15,484 nt of DNA from Hymenopellis radicata (Eukaryota; Basidiomycota; Agaricomycetes; Agaricales; Physalacriaceae), in assembly GCA_015501595.1 (NCBI GenBank), contig JADNRX010001054.1, forward strand, positions 1-15,484, in the 5' to 3' direction. This document shows, piece after piece, positions 8,626-15,484 of this stretch (position 1 is the first letter of the stretch; the number at the start of each line of letters is the position of its first letter). The notes under the pieces were generated by a model. It saw only the letters and a program-made list of their open reading frames with translations. It did no database searches and was not told the origin of the DNA. Both the position numbers and the translations under genes were made by a program.

Positions 8626-8703
8626 TGGTATCGGACCAACTCGACATGCGATGGGGCGGCGAGTTGGGGGTTCAAAGGAAATGGTAACCAATTCTTGTAA
8701 ATA
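8626..8703. repeat. Direct repeat, copy 2 (right of the F-box gene)
   Basis: It runs from CTGGTATCGGACC through ACATGCGATGGGGCGGCGAG to TTGTAAATATA, matching 6503-6575. This copy also has CAACTCG and CGAGTTG arms that could form a stem of 7 bases. Confidence 0.7.
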
Positions 8704-8875
8704 TATGCGTTCGAAATTAGGTTTAGAAACTTCAAGTTTAGTTGACTTCTTAGGCGTGTATGAACCAGCCAGAAAACCCCCGCACACTTTTTGAGGAAAT
8801 GCTTTACGCCGAACTCTGCGTGGGACTGGGCATCAGTTCCAAATCAGTTGTCACAAAAGTCAGATCCGCCACCTT

Positions 8876-8902
8876 CGACAACGACAACGACAACGACAAC
8901 AA
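8876..8902. repeat. CGACAA microsatellite
   Basis: Four tandem CGACAA hexamers followed by CAA. It produces the poly-threonine run in a spurious forward ORF. Confidence 0.9.
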
Positions 8903-9332
8903 CCTACAGTACTGACTTTCCCAACACTTCTTCGCTCTCTTTCCGATTTACACCTGGCCTACAATTCGGATGCACCACCAAAACCCCGGTTGCCGTCCAA
9001 TACCACTCGTTGACGTCGGACGAGTGTTCATCTCCCTATGTGTTGCCATCACGGTCTCAAAGAAGCAGTTTTTCTATCTCCCTTCCGGGCTATGTGTTTA
9101 TTCTTCGTCCAAATCACTGGTTCGTTTCGGAGGCGCCACGCCAGGTGCACTGCTTCGGATACAGACTCGACGTTGCACATCTTCTACCGCGAAGAAAATT
9201 GGGGTTAACAGCAAACTTTTCATTTAGGTGTACAAGTTTAAGACCATAGAAAGACTACTTACTACCAAGCCGCACATTCGTTCCTCCATAGACTAAGTAA
9301 AGCACATGATCATTACGATAAGAAAAATACAT

Positions 9333-11144
9333 TCAGCTCATAATAAGGCCCGCCGGTTTAATGTTAGGCTTCAGCTTTGACGTTAAGCCGTGCGGAACGC
9401 CTCTTCGCCTCTGTCGCAGTAGGAACCTTCTTTTGTCTTCTAGCAGGTTTAACGCGAGCTGGAGGTGGAGGTGGCGCAGCTCTCCCCAAAGTCCTCCAGC
9501 AGCCATACCACCCCAACCTGGCGCTACTGGCATAGCCGGTAGCATGGGAAGCATGGGAGGTCGCGGCGGCAGGGGGAGGAGAGCGCCAATATTCAACAAA
9601 CCTCCATACAAGTTCGGGATAACTCCGAATTCAATCATCTAGGTACCCCGGCTGAGTATGACATGAAAACTGAAAGGACGGCAAACTCACGTAGCACGGC
9701 AGAACGAGCTCGGTGTGCCGAACCACGTAGACCCCAGGGCTTGCAAAGGTTTCAAACTGACCGCTGCCCACCGGAATTGTCGGTAGGGTCCTTGTATATT
9801 GCACAGCGTTCGTTAAGCGCCCGGGAAGGACTATGGATATGAAAAGGACCTTTAGTTACAGGATGTTTTGCATCAAAGGAAACCAACCTCGACAGGCAAA
9901 TATCCTAGACGCATTCCTGGCATATTGTAGGGACAAGTTGGGGTCCGTGGCAAGGTATACGCCATACCCCAGAGCGGTTCCGTTCACAACGCCATGGCCT
10001 CCAAGTCCACCAATGCGGAAGCCGTTGTTGAGAATGCTGTTGAAATTTGGTGCAAGTTTATAGTAGGGAAAGTGTTTGACCTACGAGTCGATGTTTTCAG
10101 ATGATGTGCCATGGAAGAGCTGCAGTTCTTGCGGTTCCTCTCCGCTGATGTCTCGAAGGATGTCGCGGGACTCTTCAAACCTCTTTTCCAGCTCATAATT
10201 AACTATCCAGTGGACTGCAAACAGAAGTAGACATCAGTAGCGCGACATGGAAGAAAATATGTAGCTCACATCTCTTTACTTTGACACCAAAGGTCTTGAG
10301 TTTAGCCTTCCAGGGTTCGAAGCGCGCGAGGTCATCAGGGTGTGCTGGGGAGCCATCTTCTAATTGGTTCGTTTCGGTGTCGATGACCACTTTGAACACG
10401 ATGCCCTCGGATTTCTCTTGGACTTGTTTCATAACCTTGCCGAGTTCTTTCTCTTCCTCTTCGGCTAGGCGACGGGCAAGCGCTTCATCCTCTCGTTGTT
10501 GTTTAGCCTAACAACAAAAGGCGATGAGATGAGTCTCAGGTGTACGAGGATTCTCACGTTTAATTTCTCTGCCCTTTTAAGCCTTTCTTGAATCTCTCGG
10601 TCCAGAAGTTGGTCTTCACCCAAACGTTCAGCCATCGTTGAACCGGTTTTCGTCGAGGACGTCGTTGCCGTCAAGCGCTTCCGCGTCACTGTCGATCGTG
10701 AGATCAATGGCTGGGCCATTTTCGTTGCGAATAGAATGGCCTTTTCGCGGTGATACTGGAGACAGGTCTTCGTCGTCCTCCGATAAGTCGAGGAACAATC
10801 TTTCTGCGGCGTTCAACCTTGTCTATTGAGAGAAATGAGCCAAACAATAACGTTGTCGGAAAACTTTGTACCGCTTTCGGACTCCTTTGCTGGATATCGT
10901 CGTCCGAAACGGCCGGTCGCTTTCCCAGTGCTTTCCAACTTGGACCAGACGTCGTCGGTGCCGGGCCGTCTACCTCTTCGTCGCCATCGACGGTGAGATC
11001 AATCGGTTTCTCCTCATGATGGCGACGGCGGCGTGGCCGGCTAGGTCTTGTCTGAGGAGTACTAGCTTCTTCTTCGTCCGAGATATCGATGATTTCGATA
11101 GCCCTAGAGGGCCCCGGAGTTGCATTTCGGTTTACAGCCAGCAT
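9333..11144 (-). CDS. PARP-type (mono-)ADP-ribosyltransferase with multiple SUMO-interacting-like motifs (7 exons)
   Basis: Exons on the minus strand are 11144-10872, 10822-10558, 10507-10270, 10214-10085, 10036-9888, 9830-9691 and 9638-9333. The catalytic part, after a W-I-V-N start, has LFHGTSSENIDSILNNGF (catalytic-type His), GYGVYLA (second-position Tyr) and near its end SPGVYVVRHTELVLPCY. Val sits where polymerising PARPs have Glu, so it is an H-Y-V type, suggesting mono-ADP-ribosylation. The N-terminus holds SIM-like cores IEIIDISDEEE, PIDLTVDGDEE, LFLDLSEDDEDL and AIDLTIDSDAE, plus a UIM-like EDEALARRLAEEEE. Most junctions have good GT-AG sites and keep phase. Exon 2 does not: its 265 bases need either a further intron (10689-10614, 76 bases, restores phase) or a frameshift. 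The tail after about 9485 reads more convincingly in another frame. With the extra intron the protein is 474 residues; the ATG at 11144 has ACC before it. Confidence 0.72.
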
Positions 11145-11489
11145 GGTACCGTGGTGGTGATGGTAGACCACAGGGCAGCGCTTGTTTTATCACAATAGAC
11201 TGACGCTTAGCCGCCTCTGTGACTCGGAGGAAGATCGGTTCCGAGGAGACCTTCTTGAGAAAATCAGTGGATGACCAGGAAGAAGAGATGTCACAATATG
11301 GCTTAAAAGTGAGCCGAGTTATGAAACAAGTGGTGGTTGACTGTCAAGATAGCCTAGACTAAGACCACCGCGACCTAGGTTGGTTTCCATCACGTGGTCG
11401 GATCGGCTCGGAGAAATCCGGCTGCTGATGTCATCTGCTCTTCACCTTCACCACTTCAATTGCCTCGATCCCGCAGGGAGCACGTCAGG
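11145..11489. other. Divergent promoter region, PARP gene and decayed methyltransferase gene
   Basis: No gene is supported. The segment separates the minus-strand PARP start from the plus-strand pseudogene. It contains a CACGTG palindrome at about 11392. The true start of the pseudogene may lie near its right edge but cannot be identified. Confidence 0.45.
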
Positions 11490-13440
11490 ACGCGCCTCTC
11501 GCGTCTCTGTGGCCAGCCGTTATCACGCCGTTCCCTCAGGATCTCCAACGATGACTGTGAAGGGACACCAGATTTCAACCACGTCCACCTAAAGGTTAAG
11601 AGCGATGACTTTTGACTCCGCCTTTTATGAGCACATCGCGGTCCAACTTGTACTGACAATGTACACACATTCTGATCGGTGCTTCTTCCTCAGAACGGGT
11701 GATCTAGGCTGTATGTCGCGTAACTGCCCATCTTTCCAGTGTCCCAACCCTATATAGTCAGCGAATATGATTGGCGATATCGAGGTGCCTGATCTCAGAG
11801 AGGCCCCGGGAAACTCCCCTAGGACTCCAGCGATTTTGGCGGATTTGAGAGCCCAAAAATCGCGATTTTGGCGGTGAAAATCCGCGGATTTGAGGCGAAA
11901 ATGGTCAAAAGCCCGGCGGATTTCGCGGATTTGAGAGGATCAGCAGGGGTTCACACTAAATTTTGGCACCATGCCATGCTCGAATTCCGCCAGATATTAC
12001 TCTCGAGCTGCACCTAACGCACTGTTCGGCTGGCCTACGGATGTGAGTGAGCTTCGGAGAGGCACAGAGCGAAATTTCACCCGAAGAAGTCACGAAACGT
12101 GATTTGGAAGCGTGACATATGGAAGCGTGACATATGGGCACGTGGCGTGACTTCCTCGGCGATTTTTGGCGGATTTGAGGCCCAAATCGTCCAAAAGTGC
12201 GCGGATTTGAGGACGATATTCGAAGGTCGCGCCGCCGGAGTCCTAGTGGAGTTTCCCGGGGCCTTCTCAGAGCTGCTATGAATGTAAGTACAGATTCGCG
12301 CTATGCTCTCAAGCAGTCGCTAACCTCGATGATCAACTAGCTTGTAACCAGTCTGGGATGGAAGACACCCTATCATCGACATTTACCCGCGTCACATCGA
12401 CTGTCTCCGGATTCTATAGCTCGTATCTCGGACAAACGAAGGAGAGCGCGCGACTTAACGTGATTTCATCGTACGACCGGTCAAACGAACTCTTCAAGGC
12501 CTTCTTGTCCCAGGAAATGATGTACTCATGTGCCTTATGGGACGACGCAGAAGGCGGCGTTCGTGGAGACCTCGACTTGGGCCCTACACCAGGCGACCTT
12601 GAAGCCGCTCAACGCCGCAAGCTTCACCATGTCCTGAGACAGGCGCGGGTGAAGCCTGGTGACCACATACTTACTTGAATTTGGCTCCGGGTGGGGTGGC
12701 CTGGTAATTGAGGTTAGCATTATTCGGCGCCTCACATGCTCTTGCTTATCGCGAAAGGGAACAGGCTGCCGACACTTTTGGCTGCACAGTCATCACCCTG
12801 ACTCTATCAATTGAGCAGAAGACCTTGACTGAGGAACAAATCATGGCAGCTGGCCTTTGTGACAAGATTACGGTTTACTTGATGGATATCCGGTAGTGTT
12901 GGGAAAATGCGTTTGATGCGTTCGCGTCGGTGAAGATGCTCGAGCACGTAGGATCGCAACACTACGCGCGCTACTTTGACCTCGTGTCCTTTGCACTCAA
13001 GCCCTACGGCGCTACCGCCGTTGTATCAGCGTCGACGTTCCCGGAGTCGCGGTATTCATCGTATCAAGCGGAGGACTTTATGCGAAAGTACATGTGGCCC
13101 AATTCCTGCCGTCGGCCACCGCTCTCATCACCCGCTTTAATCTGGATCGCGTCGGGAACCACGCTGCGATCCTCGAACCCTCAGGGAGTGGGGCAGGCGT
13201 TTGGAGAAGAACTTGACACAGGAGACGGTGGCGAGGGACTACCCCGGACTACACGATAACCGGGCATACGACGCCTTCAAGAAGAAGTGGCTGTACCTGT
13301 TCTCATATGGTGGTGCTGGCTTTGCGAAAGGCTGCTGTTGACCTCTACGCGCGAGGTGAGTTCTCCACTTTCTTTGCGTGATGAATTCTCACTGACCTCT
13401 TTGCGCTCTACAGAACGATGCACCTGAAATTTGCGATTAG
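11490..13440 (+). pseudogene. Decayed cyclopropane-fatty-acyl-phospholipid-synthase-like methyltransferase gene
   Basis: Fragments in all frames follow the order of a fungal CFA synthase (SAM-dependent methyltransferase acting on membrane lipids): HVHLKVKSDDF, GDIEVPDLRAAMN, SYDRSNELFKAFLSQEMMYS, EFGSGWGGLVIE (SAM-binding glycine loop), TVITLTLSIEQKTL, MLEHVG, YMWPNSC, WGRRLEKNLTQE, KKWLYLFSYGGAGFAKG and NDAPEICD at the end. Good introns remain at 12284-12351, 12713-12764 and 13356-13413. Lesions are a TGA at 11613 just after KSDDF, where a Trp is expected; a frame break before MIGD near 11768; a MITE inside the next exon; a tandem ACTT duplication near 12668-12675; an in-frame TAG at about 12895; a frame break after PNSC (about 13109); and another near 13180. 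It cannot make a full protein. N-terminal exons upstream of about 11490 are not recognisable. Confidence 0.85.
11801..12264. mobile_element. 464-bp hAT-type MITE with perfect 8-bp target duplication
   Basis: The terminal inverted repeats start AGGCCCCGGGAAACTCC on both ends and extend to 32 bases with two mismatches. The 8-base sequence TCTCAGAG flanks it on both sides (11793-11800 and 12265-12272), the hallmark of hAT insertion. Subterminal GCGGATTTGAG repeats occur about five times (11841 to 12211, all reading in plus orientation). The centre has a short duplication of TGGAAGCGTGACATA (from about 12105). There is no transposase; movement would need one supplied elsewhere. It interrupts the codons for D-L-R of the methyltransferase pseudogene. 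Confidence 0.93.
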
Positions 13441-14346
13441 AAAACGCGTCCGCGTTGGCGTATCAAGAGTTCCTAAAAGGTTCGAACTCGCATTCACCTG
13501 GGGAAGCGCGTAATCGGTATATCATTCGATTCTCTATATCCATCTTGTTATTTATAGTTGTCGAGTTCGCGTCAGCTTGGAATAGCATCGTGTAGTTTTA
13601 TCATGAGCATTATTGACATCGGACATCACCCTAGACTGTACTAGTATCAGATTATTCACGTACTTGTGCATTCAACTTCTTACACAATATAGAACACGTT
13701 CCCGCCGTAGTACAGCGCCACACACCCTGTACTATTTACACAAATAGAGCAGCACATGGCTGAGCCAGGATTATTTATCGGAGCGAGTCCTGGAGCAGCC
13801 GGTTTCTCAGAAAGAGATTAATCAGGTTCAGAAACATCATCTATTTTACCTGGGTGCGTTGAACTGTCTGATCAATGACCGTGGCGGGTGAACCTGAGAT
13901 CCACGCACCTAAGCGCTATCCAGTTTGATGATGATACAGCAACCCTTGAAATTGATTCACCTGCCGCATACACCAACGTTGTATAGAGTCGATTACACTA
14001 AAGGACAACGTAAGCTTAGGAGGACTCGCCCCTTGAATATAACACTGTCAGCTTCCGATGTCAAAGATCCGTGCATGCATACAACCGAGCTACACCGTAT
14101 ACGTCAATTACAATCATTCAATCAAGGACCTCAGAGTATGGCATCCCATGAGTCACAATGATTATAACCGCCACCTGTAGGTCAAACGAATCGCCAACGG
14201 TAAGTTCAGCATCAGTATGAGTATCAGCACATCCCGAGAGCTATCCACTTTGGGTTTCGAAAGCTCCAGGTGAGCGCATCAATCGCGCTGCCGCGCCCTG
14301 TGAGAAAACGAGAGGGGCGCGTCGACGTTCGGGTGAGTTACGAAGT
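13441..14346. other. Region with no recognised gene
   Basis: About 0.9 kb downstream of the pseudogene. The only ATG frame of note (13925-14161, 78 codons) has no recognisable domain or splice context. I see no RNA gene, repeat array or transposon end here apart from sequence leading into the LTR. Confidence 0.5.
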
Positions 14347-14410
14347 TGTCGGGAATGTAAAGGTGCGGTGAACCCGAAAATTCGAAACTGAATTCTACTG
14401 ACTACATACA

Positions 14411-14424
14411 GGGCTTATATACTC
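14411..14424 (-). promoter_or_regulatory. TATA-like box in the LTR
   Basis: The minus strand reads GAGTATATAAGCCC. Its place downstream of the U3-like repeats is where an LTR promoter would sit. Confidence 0.45.
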
Positions 14425-14463
14425 TACGTGTATATACCATAAATACCAATCGGAGGATTACAT

Positions 14464-14521
14464 GAGTCGGCGGGAATGGATGCGAGTCGGCGGGAATGAT
14501 ACGAGTCGGCGGGGATGATAC
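14464..14521. repeat. 19-20-bp triplet repeat in LTR U3 region
   Basis: Units at 14464-14483, 14484-14502 and 14503-14521, based on GAGTCGGCGGGAATGATAC. Short repeats upstream of the TATA-like box may act as enhancer elements; this is inference. Confidence 0.85.
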
Positions 14522-14586
14522 CGGTGGAGTCCGCCGGCATCGGGATGAGCGGTATCGGGTGCAGTGATGCACTTGAGATTCCAACA

Positions 14587-14600
14587 CGCCCTCCCGTCCT
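14587..14600 (-). other. Polypurine-tract-like sequence next to the LTR
   Basis: Minus-strand AGGACGGGAGGGCG directly abuts the TGTTGG LTR start. It is the usual plus-strand primer position in LTR retrotransposons. Confidence 0.5.
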
Positions 14601-14710
14601 AAAACTTCAAATTTACTAAAAGTTGACTAAAAGAGCGAACAATGACGCCATCACGTGGACAGGTGGACGAGTTTGGGAGGGAGTCATTGTTGTTGCCTTT
14701 GTCCCACCAC

Positions 14711-14986
14711 CACCAATACCATGACAAAACTAACGACTCCCAATCACCCTCGACCTCTCTTCCACAAGAAGGCTTGCTACGCCCCACGCAAGCTGAGACC
14801 ACTCCCAGGAGGGCTTCCGCCTTATCCCCGGACTCTCCAGTGCGAGCCCACCAATACCACGACAAAACTAACGACACCCAATCACCCTCGACCTCTCTTC
14901 CACAAGAAGGCTTGCTATGCTCCACGCAAGCCGAGACCACTGCCAGGAGGGCCTCCGCCTTATCCCCGGACTCTCCAGCGCGAGCC
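14711..14986. repeat. 138-bp in-frame tandem duplication
   Basis: Two copies at 14711-14848 and 14849-14986 differ at eight positions. The unit length is a multiple of three, so a 46-residue block (starting near NTMTKLTTPNHPRPLF) is repeated in the encoded protein. In the favoured frame four differences are silent and four change the residue. Confidence 0.92.
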
Positions 14987-15484
14987 GGTCTATTGCCCCC
15001 TCCCCATCGACAGCCCACCCCGCTTCCCGCAGTTCCAGACCATCGGAGGGGGCGCGCTCAAGCGGGAGCCTGCGATGGATAATTCCGTCTCTCCCGAACA
15101 ACAGCCCTCGCGCATTCCTGCGCCAATTCATGCGCAAGGTGTCGCTCCACGACCTGCCGGTGTGGCGGCCGTTTACGTGGTCCCGAGGACCGTTAACGCT
15201 GAAGAAAAAAGGAAGAGAGTGCGCTGGCGCGGTTGGACTGACGAAAAGCCCAGGAGACGGAGTGGCAGCGGAGCCCAACGCCATGTCAACCTAAAGTCCA
15301 TCCTGAAGTATGTGTCCCTTAGCCTTTCGACAAATGTATGTTGGAACTGACGATCTCTTTTACAAGACGACCACCCGACGCCAACTGCGTCAGCTCCTCA
15401 GACCGGGGGAGAGACTACACAAGGATGGATCACACCCATCGTTGATCCAACCTTTGGATCCAGCAAGAAGGTCGTCCTCAAGGG
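14721..15484 (+). CDS. Proline-rich repeat protein with RVxF/SILK-like motifs, paralogue of the gene at 130-1120 (partial, runs off the window)
   Basis: Exon 1 is 14721-15307 (195 codons plus two bases). It starts at ATG in ACC-ATG context, MTKLTTPNHP. It contains PRPLFHKKACYAP twice and RTLQREPVYCPLP, related to the RPLxRxxAxYG repeats of the left-edge gene. Then comes KRVRW (165-169), an RVxF-type motif, and SILK (193-196). A strong donor GTATGT at 15308 splits the SILK lysine codon in phase 2, exactly as in the left-edge gene; a CTGAC branch and the TACAAG acceptor (15366) give a 59-base intron. After that acceptor the in-phase frame meets TGA at about 15441, whereas another frame stays open to the window end (GWITPIVDPTFGSSKK). 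The continuation is therefore unresolved. A zinc-finger domain, if present, would lie beyond the window. The ATG at 14642 opens a different frame, which I do not favour. Confidence 0.6.

Larger units (their letters stand above)
8547..9332. other. Intergenic region between the F-box gene and the PARP gene 3' end
   Basis: No gene is supported. It holds copy 2 of the direct repeat (8626-8703) and a CGACAA microsatellite (8876-8902). A 152-codon open frame at 8791-9249 has no ATG and no recognisable domain. The right part should contain the 3' UTR of the minus-strand PARP gene and the convergent 3' end of the F-box gene. Confidence 0.6.
14347..14586 (-). mobile_element. LTR remnant of a retrotransposon (3' LTR, Copia-like ends)
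   Basis: Read on the minus strand, the 240 bases start TGTTGG and end CCGACA, near-complementary ends of the TG...CA type. Immediately upstream is a purine-rich tract (AGGACGGGAGGGCG), as expected before a 3' LTR. A TATA-like GAGTATATAAGCC lies about two-thirds along. Flanking 5-mers differ and no tRNA-type primer site follows, so this fits a truncated 3' end better than a solo LTR. No gag or pol sequence is in the window. The superfamily is a guess from the ends. Confidence 0.6.

Noticed and set aside
8791..9249. 152-codon forward ORF
   Set aside because: No ATG, poly-Thr from a CGACAA microsatellite, no recognisable domain.
13475..13500. tRNA-like GGTTCGAACTC box
   Set aside because: No acceptor stem, D-arm or anticodon arm could be folded around it.
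13925..14161. 78-codon ORF starting MMMIQQPLK
   Set aside because: No domain, poor start context, and no supporting splice sites; treated as chance.
14599..15018. 139-codon minus-strand ORF with a repeated block
   Set aside because: Antisense of the 138-bp tandem duplication; no motif support, whereas the plus strand has KRVRW and SILK.

Overview
The window looks like nuclear DNA of a mushroom-forming basidiomycete (Agaricomycete). The evidence is short introns of about 48-76 bases with GTRNGT-type donors and CTRAY-like branch sites, a coiled-coil plus F-box protein of the kind expanded in these fungi, a fungal seven-helix membrane protein, a fungal cyclopropane-fatty-acyl-phospholipid-synthase relative, and many nested non-autonomous transposons. 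There is no operon structure. All gene models below were spliced by eye from the sequence.

Layout. (1) 130-1120, minus: a two-exon gene for a proline-rich repeat protein with PP1-docking-like KGVKF and SILK motifs and a C-terminal C2HC zinc-finger-like domain. (2) 1121-2094: no intact gene, only a small decayed 3' fragment of a membrane-protein paralogue. (3) 2095-6461, plus: a five-exon, 400-residue seven-helix membrane protein. Its third intron carries a 2.95-kb insertion (2739-5690) bounded by imperfect inverted repeats and filled with tandem arrays, palindromes and a nested TA-flanked MITE (5132-5375). (4) 6870-8546, plus: an F-box protein, with a short imperfect direct repeat on each side of the gene. 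(5) 9333-11144, minus: a seven-exon PARP-type ADP-ribosyltransferase with an N-terminus rich in SUMO-interacting-like motifs. (6) 11490-13440, plus: a clearly decayed cyclopropane-fatty-acyl-phospholipid-synthase-like gene, one of whose exons is interrupted by a 464-base hAT-type MITE with a perfect 8-base target duplication. (7) 14347-14600, minus: an LTR and polypurine-tract remnant of a retrotransposon. (8) 14721 to the window end, plus: a partial gene homologous to gene 1.

The most original observations are as follows. The two window edges carry divergent members of one uncharacterised repeat protein family; each has a [KR]xVx[FW] motif, then SILK, then a phase-2 intron splitting the lysine codon of SILK. 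The PARP protein combines several SIM-like motifs with an H-Y-V type catalytic site. A 3-kb composite element sits precisely inside a host intron, leaving an intact reading frame. Nothing indicates that the genes form one pathway; the region reads as transposon-rich accessory chromosome.
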